Source: Doryteuthis pealeii (Eukaryota; Mollusca; Cephalopoda; Myopsida; Loliginidae). From it: a stretch of 64,000 nucleotides of DNA. The number at the start of each line of letters is the position of its first letter. Position 1 is the first letter of the stretch. Under the pieces are notes generated by a model that was not told where the DNA came from, ran no database searches, and saw only the letters and a program-made list of their open reading frames with translations. Of this stretch, positions 54,264 through 64,000 are shown piece by piece. A program made the position numbers and the translations under genes. Location of the stretch: the NCBI GenBank assembly GCA_023376005.1, contig CM042181.1, positions 24,268,077 through 24,332,076 of the forward strand. The letters run 5' to 3'.

Positions 54264-55412
54264 GGGATACCCAAAATGAGACTAAATTGCATTTTTGACA
54301 AAATGACTTTAGCCCCCTCTAGAGAAAATAATTTACCAAAAATCAGGAAATTATCGGATTTTAATGAAATTGTCAGTGTTTATGTATCAATGAATGATGT
54401 TTATAATGCATTACTTATTTTATTTCAAAACTTTCTCATTTTCTTTCAGGTCACTTATTTTTGAACACCCCCCCCCACACTTTATTTTTTTTTTCAAGTT
54501 GGTCTTTCCGTTTTCTAATTACAGTAAATAAAGAGGTAAAAGACCGAAGTTATGAATAGAAACAAAAAAAAATTATGGTAGCTTTTCTATGAGAAAATAA
54601 GTACCGAAAATCGAAAAATAAAATGTAAAAAAAATAATAGATAATTAATATTTTGGAGATTTCTTTTTTACTCATTTCGATAATTATTTAATTGGCTATT
54701 ATCTTATAAGAGAAAAAAATTATACATCGATACTTTTTCTGCTTAAAAAGGGGGGGGTACATTTTCAATCGAGTTTTTCTTCAAAAAGTATACTTTGTTG
54801 TAATAAAATAAGGTTTGCATTAAATAGATATTTATTTCTAGAATCTAAAAATATAACATTTTAAACTTAAAATAATACTTTTCATATTTTAAAACAATTA
54901 AATTCATTTTCAATATAATGCACATAATGGTCGAAAATTAATTGTATTAATACTATACTATATTAATAAACCGGAAGTGAATATACACATTTTCTTTTCC
55001 AACGAAACTAATACATTCTTTATATTTTTACATGCAAAAAACGGATTTTACTTGGTTAAAAGTTAAAACGAGTGAGTAAAATTTCAGTAATATTTAATAA
55101 ATATGTATTTAAAGTAACGCCTTACTTATTTCTACAAAGAAATGTTTATAAGTATTTTAAAACTATTTTAAACCATCATTGAACACGATAAATCAAAATA
55201 AATTCCACTTAACTTTTCCTAGAAATTTGGAAGATTTTTAATGTATAAATTGTATTAAAAATAAATTGCATATGTAATGATATTTTTCTTTTTTTAATGA
55301 TGGTCAGTATGTTACTACTTATCGATTTCGATAAAGTTTGACCTTAAATAATAGATTTAATTATGTTTAATTCGTTTTTAAAACTTTAGCAGCCGACAAA
55401 AATGGGTATCTC
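54264..55412. mobile_element. Second TA-flanked AT-rich element (1.15 kb)
   Basis: Left end GGGATACCCAAAAT and right end (read inward) GAGATACCCATTTT are short inverted repeats, each flanked by TA (54262-54263, 55413-55414). The interior is very AT-rich with C/G runs (54467-54476, 54752-54759) and no ORF, much like the 27185 element, but the ends differ. Probably another non-autonomous Tc1/mariner-type element, wedged between two microsatellites. Confidence 0.6.
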
Positions 55413-55414
55413 TA

Positions 55415-55516
<102 letters not shown>

Positions 55517-55523
55517 TAAAACG

Positions 55524-55638
55524 AGTGGCAAAGTTCTTTTTAATAGTTATTGATATTTAGAAAAATATCAATAACTATTAAAAAGAACTTTGCCACTTAA
55601 TTTAAGAAATCTTTGAAGAATCAAAGATTTCTTAAATT
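55524..55638. repeat. Twin perfect hairpins with identical AGAA loops
   Basis: Hairpin 1: arms 55524-55558 and 55563-55597, 35 bp, no mismatch, loop AGAA. Hairpin 2: arms 55599-55616 and 55621-55638, 18 bp, no mismatch, loop AGAA. One base separates them, and a 78-bp AT tract is just upstream. Confidence 0.98.
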
Positions 55639-55639
55639 T

Positions 55640-56310
55640 AAAGAGTATTAAGGGGTACTTCCCACTTTCCTGATCTTTAGAACTGGAGAACACTACCAGT
55701 GTCCTACCAAGGGTAGCACCTTTTGTGGGGAGGTTTTACCCCCTAATCAGAGGATAAGGTCATTTTATTCTACGTGCCTGTCAACAGTACAATCGGTCAA
55801 CAGAAAAATCAAAATATAAAACGTTGTGTTGTGTCATTTGTAAATGTAGTGAAGGCCATAAATATTTACTTCCTGGTGTCGTTTCCTATCAAAAACATTT
55901 TATTGTTGTTATGGGATTTTTTTATAAAAAGTGCGTCAGTTTAGATAAGGTCTAAACTTGGACTTTCTTCACCAAACGAGGAAATACATAAAAAAAGATC
56001 CAGGATAAAGCTCTAACTGAATCAGCGTGGATATGGCAAACCTACAATTGGACATCAAGCCGACAAAGTCTGGTGGTATCGTGAGATACTGCTGGGGCAC
56101 TCTGGGTTAGTGGTAATGATGCTTCGGAAACCATGCCTGAATCCAGTGTCATCATCTGATGAAGGCTTTGTTGGTTGCAATGCTACAGTAGTCATTGTAT
56201 GAAGATCATTAGGTAAAATTCCGCCCTTAATACGAATTTTCATATTGTAAAAAAAAATTTAAGTTTGTGGTAGTGTGTCATTCATTTATTCTCACTTATT
56301 TATTTTCTTT
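55640..56310. other. Unassigned
   Basis: GC-richer at 55650-55760 and 56080-56200. A minus-strand 62-codon frame at 56055-56243 has no motif I can name. Possibly further LINE or LTR sequence. Confidence 0.3.
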
Positions 56311-56313
56311 CAT

Positions 56314-56319
<6 letters not shown>

Positions 56320-56371
<52 letters not shown>
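56320..56371. repeat. (CT)n microsatellite at the end of a LINE ORF
   Basis: About 26 CT units. On the minus strand it directly follows NTDGERERER..., where related LINE proteins end in ...DRDGWRERV; the microsatellite appears to have grown from those GAGAGAG codons. Confidence 0.93.
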
Positions 56372-56375
<4 letters not shown>

Positions 56376-57012
56376 CGTATTGGTTATCACCCCTGACAGA
56401 CCCTCCTCACGGCATCCAGAATCCGTACAGAGCTGATTGATATAGATTTTGCTGGTCGGCCTACACAGGTGTTTCCATGTGTAGATGCCCACAGCAGTGT
56501 CTACAACGGTGTTCAGCATGTCTTGTACGTCTTACTTGGATAGTTTCTGATGGGAGGCCATACAGCTGCTATTTTGTGGGATGTTGTTTTCAAAATCTAT
56601 TCAAAACAACACGCAATATCCTTGTATAGCTCTCATCTAGCTTTTTCTCTAAGCGTTTCTTTAGAGTCTAAAGTGGTGCAACTATGCAGTAGTACTTACA
56701 CAGCTACAGCTTGGAAGAATTCTCGATTTATCTTATCTGAGAGATCAGATCTCCGCATGATCAATAATCTGTCTATAAGCTTTTTGTAGCTGAGATATTA
56801 CTATCTATGTATATGAACTGTTCTACTAATTTCAGAAGCTAACCATCCAGTGTGAAGATGCCTCTATCTTCGTTTTATCGGAGTTCACATAGAGGCCAAC
56901 GCCTCTTGCTGCCTTTTCTAGGATATACAGCAGGGATTCGGCTTGTGCAAGTGTATTTGCGAGAAACACTAGATCATCTGGGTAGTCTGCATCTGAAATA
57001 GTTTCTGCAGGA
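56376..57012 (-). pseudogene. LINE RT fragment, C-terminal half
   Basis: Minus strand, through frameshifts: ISDADYPDDLVFLANTLAQA (consensus DYADDL.LL.N......), ESLLYILEKAARGVGLYVNS then DKTK (consensus AA..VGLYVN..KTE), ILPSCSCVS-like thumb text, MRAIQGYC (consensus YTRML), WPPIR/QLYGLPS-like and DVQDMLNTVVDTAVGIYTWKHLC, and CRPTSKIYINQLCTDSGCRE (consensus GRPA.TYIDQL..DTG). This is the RT active site to C-terminus of an APE-type LINE distinct from 33670. The active site is YPDD instead of YADD. A poly(T) run marks the 5' break at 57030. Confidence 0.82.
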
Positions 57013-57027
57013 TATCATCAGCTTCTT

Positions 57028-57029
<2 letters not shown>

Positions 57030-57067
<38 letters not shown>
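57030..57067. repeat. Poly(T) tract
   Basis: 38 consecutive T, followed by AGCGGGAGCC and another short T run. Confidence 0.97.
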
Positions 57068-57069
<2 letters not shown>

Positions 57070-57127
57070 CGGGAGCCTTTTTTTTTTCTTTTATGAGATC
57101 TAATGACGTTCGTAAAAAATAGTATTC

Positions 57128-57345
57128 GTCGGGGTGACCTAAGTCGGTATCAGCCAGACAGCAAGGGAGTCTATCCCCTTTTCACTAGCGCTAGACCTAG
57201 GAGAATTTTTGCGTCTGTGGTGGAGTGCAACACCTACCATCAGCTCCTTACTTTACTGCACAGATCCCTGTGCTACTCATACGCTGAGTTGGCAAGGGTC
57301 GATATCGGAGCTAGCCGTACCCCTACCGACTAAACCGGCCTAGTA
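57128..57345 (-). mobile_element. SINE family A, copy 5
   Basis: Blocks TCGGGGTGACCTAAGTCGGT, CAGACAGCAAGGGAGTCTAT, CACTAGCGCTAGACCTAGGA, CACAGATCCCTGTGCTACTC and GCTGAGTTGGCAAGG match the other copies; the tRNA-like head is shortened (a deletion removes part of the anticodon region). Confidence 0.85.
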
Positions 57346-57349
57346 GATA

Positions 57350-58600
57350 GTCTAGGTATATTATAAATGGTTGAGTAAGTGATAGAAATAGCTAAATATA
57401 AAAGCATTAATACCCATGTACATGTGTGTTTTTATTGCCTTGTTTTTATAACTTTGTTACAATACTAATTATTAGCACATCAGTTCTCCACAACACCTGT
57501 CGCTCTCACAATATATTATAGTTTGAGCTAGAATTAAGAAGTCCAGACCTAAAGAGTAATCATGCTAGCAGAACCTCCCCCCTCGCCAGAAATGCCTTCT
57601 TTAAGAAAGAATACCGATCAGGCTATGACAATTTTCCACTACCCACTCTAGAGGTTAATTTCCTAGCGAGTGTGGGTCCGTACGTTAAATCGACCTTGTG
57701 TTAAATTTTGCCACGCTCTCGGGTTGAGAGACCGTGCTAGAACTCACCGACGTTTATAAACTTATAATTCCTCCAAAAAATATTATTTGATTTTATAGTT
57801 TTGTTAATTCTTCCAGTAAAGAGGGATTTACATAAACCGATCATATTCTTATATAGTTGATTTACGTAAATTAAAATTTCGCTTGTAGAGTGTTTTTTCT
57901 ATTAGTATTATTAATTCAATAATAGCTGATAACTGAATCTGAAACCGTCCCCCTCTACTTCAGTCTCTCAAGATCGACCCATTCGGATATCTCTCCTTTC
58001 TGTAAAAGCAACAAAACAAAACAAGAATCCAAAATCCATGACAGCTGAAAAAATGGTTGACTCATAGGCGATACTCAACTCTTCAGTGAAATGAAAATTC
58101 CCTTCAAACATTTTCCCGCCAATCGTGTGTCAGATCAAACATTTTTGACTCAATAATGTTTGACTCCCGCCGACGCCGTTTGAAGGTTGAAGTCTTAAAT
58201 CAGTCTTCTGATCTTTCATTCATGTTTTTCAAGTTTCGTTTCAGACATTAAAATGCCCGGCAAAGGTGGCATTTTTTGTAGTTCTAGGATGAACGCCGCT
58301 TGATACTTTAGGATCGCAAGGCGCCATGGATCAGGACTTAAAGAGAGAACAATAAGGGATTGGTAAAATAATTTATCAGATCTGGGAATGAAGTTGACTT
58401 TATGAAAAAAGATTACGACCAGTGATGTACAGGGGGGGGGCGGCCTAGGACCAACTTTTCATTCAGAAGGAGTTTTGTATTTTCAATATCTACTGACGGA
58501 GACATTTATTATTTGCTATACGTTGTCAAATTTCTGTTCATAAAAATGTTTACGTTAATATCTACTATATTATTAACACTGTTAGTATATATATATATAA
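57350..58600. other. No gene recognised; one E2F/CCAAT-like site
   Basis: TTTTCCCGCCAATCG at 58107 combines an E2F-like TTTCCCGC and CCAAT. A pyrimidine-CAG followed by ATG (58235-58255) resembles a 3' splice site and start, but the frame ends after 13 codons. Composition is mildly GC-richer over 57560-57740 and 58090-58340. No exon claimed. Confidence 0.3.
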
Positions 58601-58745
58601 AGTTAAGGTAGCGTGGACATGGATTCAATGCCACCTGGTGTCTCGCTTTTGCGATCTTCAAACCAAATCTTAGTCGGAAGAAAACATAGGCGAGAAATTA
58701 TCAGTAACCACGCACCGTTGACTCTGTGTCCCCGCTACCTTAACT
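58601..58745. mobile_element. 145-bp MITE
   Basis: Ends AGTTAAGGTAGCGTGGACA and its inverted partner (right end read inward AGTTAAGGTAGCGGGGACA) differ at one base. It follows an AT tract. No ORF; the interior has no internal symmetry beyond the ends. Confidence 0.85.
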
Positions 58746-58867
58746 TAGATATAAATGCTCTATCCATGATATTGAGCACTGTTTACTTATAAATATAGCA
58801 CCCATAATATATATATATATTTGTGTGTGTGACTAGAACTCGGCGCAAAAGGCATATCATTGCGAGA

Positions 58868-58905
58868 TGTGCAATTCCCAGTCCAATTTGCAACTAAATG
58901 ATAAT
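58868..58905 (+). repeat. Short dispersed repeat block
   Basis: AATTCCCAGTCCAATTTGCA followed by ACTAAATGATA matches 13690-13722 almost exactly; function unknown. Confidence 0.6.
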
Positions 58906-59226
58906 TTTATATCTCGTGTTTATACTGAACGTTATTTTTTAATAATCGAAATTCTCGATATAACAGAAACAATTACAAAAAATACTAATTAAACTCATTC
59001 ACTCTTTCTTTATTAAGGACATTAATAACATTATAAACTGCTGTTACGAGAACCATACAAGTTCATATGTTGTCCAGTTTATTATAACTATGTATGCATA
59101 TTCTATTCAATTCTCATAAGACACATTGTATATATATCCAGTAAGTGTTATTCACTATTCTAGTTGGGCTGATTGGAAATTAAACCTATGTTTATTGGAA
59201 TATAATTAATTATGAATTGCTAATAT

Positions 59227-59242
59227 ACACGCGCGCGCGTGT
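59227..59242. repeat. Alternating purine-pyrimidine GC palindrome
   Basis: ACACGCGCGCGCGTGT, a perfect 16-bp palindrome with potential to adopt Z-DNA, in otherwise AT-rich DNA. Confidence 0.9.
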
Positions 59243-59864
59243 GTGATCAACATAGCTAGTATGCGTTCTATAGTCTCAAAACGGCCTCGAAATTGACTTT
59301 TTTTTAAATTACCGAACCAGGGAACCCCTCGTCTGTGCGATTTTACATTGCTCACCCTGAAAGATTACTACAACATACAGTCAGGTCATCGCTAAAAAAT
59401 GTTTCTGAATTTCTGCACAGAAATCACAACATATGGTTTTGTCTTTGTCATACAAAGCCAGAATTATGAGGCACTCATTGAGAATCGAAATCACTAACAA
59501 TGTTCTGTTCATCTAGCTCGCTAATAATTATACTACAAGAGACACTTTGTAATATGTTCTGTAAGTAACCCAGTTGGTTTGACGAGGCAAAGTTTGTAAA
59601 TTCTAAAAGTTAAAATGAACAGTTGTTTTTTTTTTTCAACTATGTCCATGTAAAAAAATTTAAACGCACATTTCGCTCAGGTAATGCATAATGATTTTGT
59701 TTACACAGTTTACTCTTGTTTATTTTATGAATTTGTAAAGCTGTGTAATTTGGCCAAGTAACCGTCTACAAACACCCAGAATTGGTTCCAAAAACTTTGC
59801 AAGGGAAATGTGAACCCTAAAGACTCGCAGATGTTCCACGATTAACAACCGAGGAATATCTTTG

Positions 59865-60130
59865 AAGCGGATCCAGGCAAAACAATTTCACAACAAGGAA
59901 GTCGACAAAATGCACCATAAACTGCAATTGGTCAATCGAAATGGACCATTCTTCTGCATGACAACAACCGAGTGAGTGTATCCCAAATGATTGTGGAAAT
60001 CGAATAAACTAGACAAGGAAACCCTAACTCATCCAGCTTATTTGCGAGAGGTCTTCTTCCATCGAAAAGGATTTCAATAACTAAGCAACAACTCTGACGC
60101 AACCGCCCGCCGCTCGTGCACTTCGCTGAA
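59865..60130 (+). pseudogene. Mariner transposase, catalytic-region fragment
   Basis: Plus strand through frameshifts: FTTRKST then KMHHKLQLVNRNGP, then ILLHDNNRVSVSQM and KL..LDKETLTHPAY. This is the mariner transposase block around the second catalytic Asp (consensus ...VNRKGPILLHDNARPHVS..T..KL.ELG.E.L.HPPYSPDL). The DN pair of HDN is kept; the ARPH segment is changed. Terminal repeats were not found, so the element limits are unknown; homology to the later DxxPTDYHF region is lost. Confidence 0.78.
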
Positions 60131-60964
60131 TACAGATATCGATCTCCCGTTGTAAGTTTAAGTCAAAGTTGCACAAGCCACAATACGGTTCCAAAAAGGA
60201 AACAGTTTTTTTCGAAGGTTTGAAGCCAGACACACATGACCACTCATGTTCTTTAAGAGAAACAATACCCCGAATGCAGTCGGGTTCACTCTGCAGAGGA
60301 GGTTATGTCATACAGCTTAAAATGTATTCGAAGAACTCATCGGTTCTAGGACTCCAAGATCCTATCCTACTGAAACTTCTTCATTATTAGCATTAACATG
60401 GGTGACTTCTTAGCACTACCAGGTGTTGTGGGCTGAAAAAAAATAGGATAAATTAAAGGACAACTTTGATTTCAAATCCGGGTTGGTGGAGCCCTTTATT
60501 CTTTTAAGGTGATCTTTAAAATCTTACAAGAGAGGTTGTCGGCCATTTTAGCGGGCCCGAGTAAACCTCGAAGAGGATATACGGCAAACTGTAATGCGTG
60601 CAGTCAATGGCAAATCAGGTGTGACACTCGACTCGTCAACCGCTTTGCTATCGAATCCAACGAAGGGAACCGAAAATGGTGCGATCAAAAGATGTGTACC
60701 ACTTCTCTCTACATTAAATCATTCACCTTGATTTAAGAAAGGATGTTTTCGATAACGACAGACAAATATAAGCAATATAAACAATTACAAAGTTCAGATC
60801 TTTAGAAAAGTAGGTGTTTATGATATTCCACAGGGGGACCGGATATAATAAATGTAAAGACTGGACCAAACACACATAAAAATATTTTCTTCATTTATAA
60901 CTTCTTTTTGTTTCTTTTCTCACTCGTCCAATCATTCTTTTTCTTTTATTTCTTTTTCTACTTT

Positions 60965-60968
<4 letters not shown>
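60131..60968. other. Possibly mariner 3' part, then unassigned
   Basis: 60131-60400 may hold degraded mariner sequence. 60500-60720 is GC-richer with a 75-codon frame (GPSKPRRGYTANCNACSQW...) in which I recognise no domain. Confidence 0.3.

Positions 60969-61022
<54 letters not shown>
60969..61022. repeat. (CT)n microsatellite
   Basis: About 27 CT units within a longer pyrimidine-rich stretch. Confidence 0.97.
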
Positions 61023-61025
<3 letters not shown>

Positions 61026-61790
61026 TTTTTCTCTCGTTGTTGTTGTTGTTCTTCTTCTTCTTCTACTTCTTCACCGGCTAAGTTTCCTTTCTCTTTTTTC
61101 TCTTCTTCGTTCTCCATTTATATCTTCTTTTCTATTTCTTTTTTAAGTCTCTCTTTTCTTATATTTCCATTATTCTTTTTTTTCTCTTTTTCTTTCTTTT
61201 GTGTATTCTTTTTCTTTTTCTTTTCTTACTTTCTTCTCGTTTTATTTGGTTTATTCGTTTACTCTCTTATTTTTTTCTTTCTTATCAACTGTATGCTTCA
61301 TCCATTCCCTCTTTTCTTTTCAATCATCTGTCTTCCGTATCTGAAACTTTTTGCGGATATATTTTACTTATTTTAACACATTTGCCCTCACAGTTCTAAA
61401 TATCTTTAAAAATATCTCTTCACTGGCAAGTCACGATAGTTAACGGAAAATGTAGAATGCGAATAAGTATTTGAACAAACTAAACTACCAAGTCAACAAT
61501 CTGAGGGAAGTAGAAGCAACCAACCATTGTTAACCTTGTCTAATTATTAACTCTATTTTCATCATTTTTCTTTTCCCTTGTATTCTTCCTTTTTCTTCTT
61601 TCTTTTTCTTCACTATTTTTTCATACTTTTCTTTCTCTTCTCTCTTTCTCCTTTTTCCTTTCATTCCTTCTATTTTTTTTCTTTCTTTCTTCTTTTATTT
61701 GCTTTTTCTCTTTTTTTATTCTTCCCTCTTTTTCCCCATTTTCTTTTTCTTACCTTATTGTCTTTTTTCTTGGAGTCAATTTATTTTCTT
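61023..61790. repeat. Pyrimidine-rich low-complexity region
   Basis: T/C-rich on the plus strand, in two blocks (61023-61330 and 61550-61790) with ordinary sequence between. The Phe/Leu/Ser-rich ORFs here are compositional artefacts. Confidence 0.85.
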
Positions 61791-61799
61791 TTGTTCCAG

Positions 61800-62914
61800 T
61801 CTCATGAACAAATTATTTTTAAGAAACAACACTTTTACGCAAATATGATTGAACGCATGGACACACACACATACACACTCATACATGTTTGATTTTGTAC
61901 AATGTACAAAATTGTTTCGAAGCAGAAAATATACATTCAGAGACATCAAACATTTACCCTCATAAGCACATGCTCACAGACATAAATGCATACAATTCCA
62001 AACACATATAGAAAATAACACGTTTAAAATCACATGTCCATACGCTCACTATTATTTAAATATTCTCTTGATCAACAATTATATGCATTTGTATATATCA
62101 AAATAATGAGTGATGGGTTTTTGTCTTACACTTCTTAACGCAATTAAAAACAAAATTTGCACAAAAACAATAAAAATAAGCTAAAAACGTGACAATATCA
62201 GTGTATCCAATCTTATTATACTGGAGATTGTGTGTTCTCCTGTCTGTAACCGAAACTATATTACTACTCAAGTCACGATTCCCTTAGTTATTTACGTCAC
62301 ATTCTCCATGATTTTATTTTCATTTAAACTTTAATTATTAATAAAATTGTTTTACATTATTAATACTGGTGGCCATATCTACATACTTATAACATGCAAT
62401 TCTATTTATATATACAACAACATGGCGGTTTACAGTGTTAGCGGGAGGCTAATTTGCATATTGATATTTAAAAATGATTTTAAAAAACATGTGCTTGGTA
62501 TTATTGATTTCTAATTTTTGGTTTTATTTTGATAAATATGAGCAAAAATCTCTTCAATAAATCTTAAAAGAAATCCATTAACAAGAAGAAATAACTGTCG
62601 TTTGTTCTTTACTACCTATTTTAACAAAATAGTCAAATTAGGAAATTTTAGCAATGAAAGACGGGGGTGATGGAAGAGTAAGTTTCGAGTATACCGCCCT
62701 CAGCATTCTTATTTAGTTTCATTAGCCTTTCTAATTCAATATATTTTATTACATTAAAACTTAAATACTTACACCCGGTGGGTGCATATATTTGATACTT
62801 CAGATAATACATTTTTAACAAAATGAAGAAAACATATTTCCATTTTAAGAATTTTCACTCACATCTGGGACTCTTCTTTATTCCAGAATTCAACCCTCAA
62901 AACAGTCAACTAAC
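61800..62914. other. No gene; YY1-like and octamer motifs near 62430
   Basis: AACATGGCGGTT (about 62421) matches a YY1-type site and ATTTGCAT (about 62452) is a perfect Oct-type octamer, 30 bases apart. Either can occur by chance and no exon follows. Confidence 0.25.
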
Positions 62915-63046
62915 ATGAAAAAAAAAAAACAGGTGTTCTTGCTGCTTTATCGTAGTTTTCACTTTTTTCTCCTCTTCCTCATCCTCATCCTCCTTCTTCT
63001 CCTCCTTCATCTTTCTTCTCTAATTAGATTTCATTCTTTTTCTTAT

Positions 63047-63064
63047 GATGATGATGATGATGAT
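63047..63064. repeat. (GAT)n microsatellite
   Basis: Six GAT units. Confidence 0.9.
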
Positions 63065-63188
63065 CACTTTTTCATTGATCAATTTCTTATGTCTTATTAA
63101 TCATCTGCTTTTCAATTCTGAATTTTTTCTTTTCTTTTTATCTTTTTCTACTTTTTATTCAACTTCATTTTTCCCTCATTTTTCTTTT

Positions 63189-63191
63189 CCT

Positions 63192-63232
<41 letters not shown>
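63189..63232. repeat. Poly(T) tract
   Basis: About 44 consecutive T ending in GCTGAATG. Confidence 0.97.
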
Positions 63233-63236
<4 letters not shown>

Positions 63237-63755
63237 AATGTAAGAGTATGGGTCAGCTGAATTCTTTGCATGCTTCTCTAAAAGTCGCACTGTACTTAAT
63301 CTTAAACGTACATATATGCATTCATAAAAGTATAATAAGTGTATATATTATAAAGAACGGTTCTTCTTTATTTTCGTCTTAATTTTTTCCTCGTCCTCTC
63401 TTTTAGCCTGAGGAACTTCTCTGCGTTGAGAGATAAAAATCTTCATGTAAGTAATACAGCAACTCGTTATCATCTTTGTAATTTTGCAGATTATTCAAAT
63501 TAAATGTGAATATTGATGAATTCGAATGGGAAACTTAGTCAAGGGCAAAGTCTTTATTTTCTTCTTCGTATACTTCCCTTTTTTTTATTTGCCTGAACCT
63601 GTTATTTTTTCGTTCTATTTGAAGCTGTGTTTAATGTCGAAGAGAGTTTTATTCTCAAGTAGTTAAAGTATCTGTCTATGCAGAATATGAGCCTAAGACT
63701 TGAGCTGGTTATATTACAATCGTTGGTGTCAATTAGAAATTGACACTGAATAGTT
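63233..63755. other. No gene recognised
   Basis: AT-rich; small hairpin GTGTCAATT/AATTGACAC at 63725-63745. Confidence 0.4.
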
Positions 63756-63757
63756 AT

Positions 63758-63800
63758 GGGTACCTCGTGTGGTTTAATGATTAGCAAAAAAGACTAGCTC
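63758..63800 (+). repeat. SINE family C, 5' fragment
   Basis: GTACCTCGTGTGGTTTAATG then ATTAGCAAAAA matches the A-box end of family C. Confidence 0.5.
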
Positions 63801-64000
63801 AATACATCCTTGTGACAAACTAAGTTCAGTAAATGGTTACAAACGGTAATTGTTATGATAAAATGGTTCAACAATTAAAAATATTTACCAATTTGTGGCA
63901 GAGAGACAGGCAGACGTGAAGCGGGTAGGTTGAAAGAGAGGTGGATTCGAGGATTGGTAGTTTTTTTTTTTTTTTGTTTTTTTTTTTTGTGGTAGCATTC

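Noticed and set aside
58235..58300. Histone-like start MPGKGG after a splice-acceptor-like CAG
   Set aside because: The frame stops after 13 codons and does not follow any histone sequence.
61578..61892. 104-codon Phe/Leu/Ser-rich frame resembling a membrane protein
   Set aside because: Derived from a T/C-rich low-complexity tract; no start context or neighbouring exon signal.

Overview
This is eukaryotic nuclear DNA, AT-rich, with no operons and no long host reading frame. The only long ORF (34414..36693) is the endonuclease/reverse-transcriptase ORF of a non-LTR retrotransposon (LINE). Many long AT, GT and CT microsatellites, several tRNA-like SINE families, mariner remnants and a LINE with a C-terminal row of C2H2 fingers suggest a metazoan, most likely a mollusc and plausibly a coleoid cephalopod. 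That assignment is inference from repeat style, not from a diagnostic host gene. I found no host protein-coding exon I can defend; the window reads as intergenic or intronic DNA.

Layout. 1-10600: a dense graveyard of LINE fragments on both strands, one small degenerate LTR retrotransposon (442-1855), a solo-LTR-like segment (6673-6922), a fold-back element (7043-7871), a 5S-rRNA-derived pseudogene (8698-8805), a tRNA-type SINE and a 58-bp-arm palindrome. 10600-27000: mostly unrecognised AT-rich DNA with scattered SINE pieces, a truncated mariner (14727-15247), an LTR-like patch (17031-17580), a 180-bp MITE and a CCAAT/GC-box patch near 22.5 kb. 27000-33500: very AT-rich, holding a 1.9-kb TA-flanked element, its 351-bp deletion derivative, a diverged tandem array of about 0.21-0.25-kb units and a second LTR-like patch. 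33670-37938: a nearly full-length LINE bounded by a 10-bp direct repeat, inactivated by four frameshifts, two of which bracket the YADD catalytic box, and with features of an HDV-like ribozyme at its 5' end. 38000-64000: microsatellites, palindromes, SINEs (including a head-to-head pair and a nested insertion with a 9-bp target duplication), two further LINE remnants, a second TA element, MITEs and a mariner fragment.

How the parts relate. Almost everything recognisable is mobile DNA that needs or needed another element's enzymes: SINEs and 5'-truncated LINE pieces need LINE reverse transcriptase, and the MITE-like elements need DNA transposases. The observations most worth following are: (1) a dispersed motif CTGAAGA + hairpin + GAAAC whose stem is kept with different base pairs in separate copies and which in one copy (52530-52587) resembles a type-I hammerhead ribozyme; (2) the candidate HDV-like fold exactly at the LINE 5' end; (3) a SINE family sharing a block with that LINE's 5' UTR; (4) twin perfect hairpins with identical AGAA loops at 55524-55638. 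I see no previously undescribed multi-gene system here.
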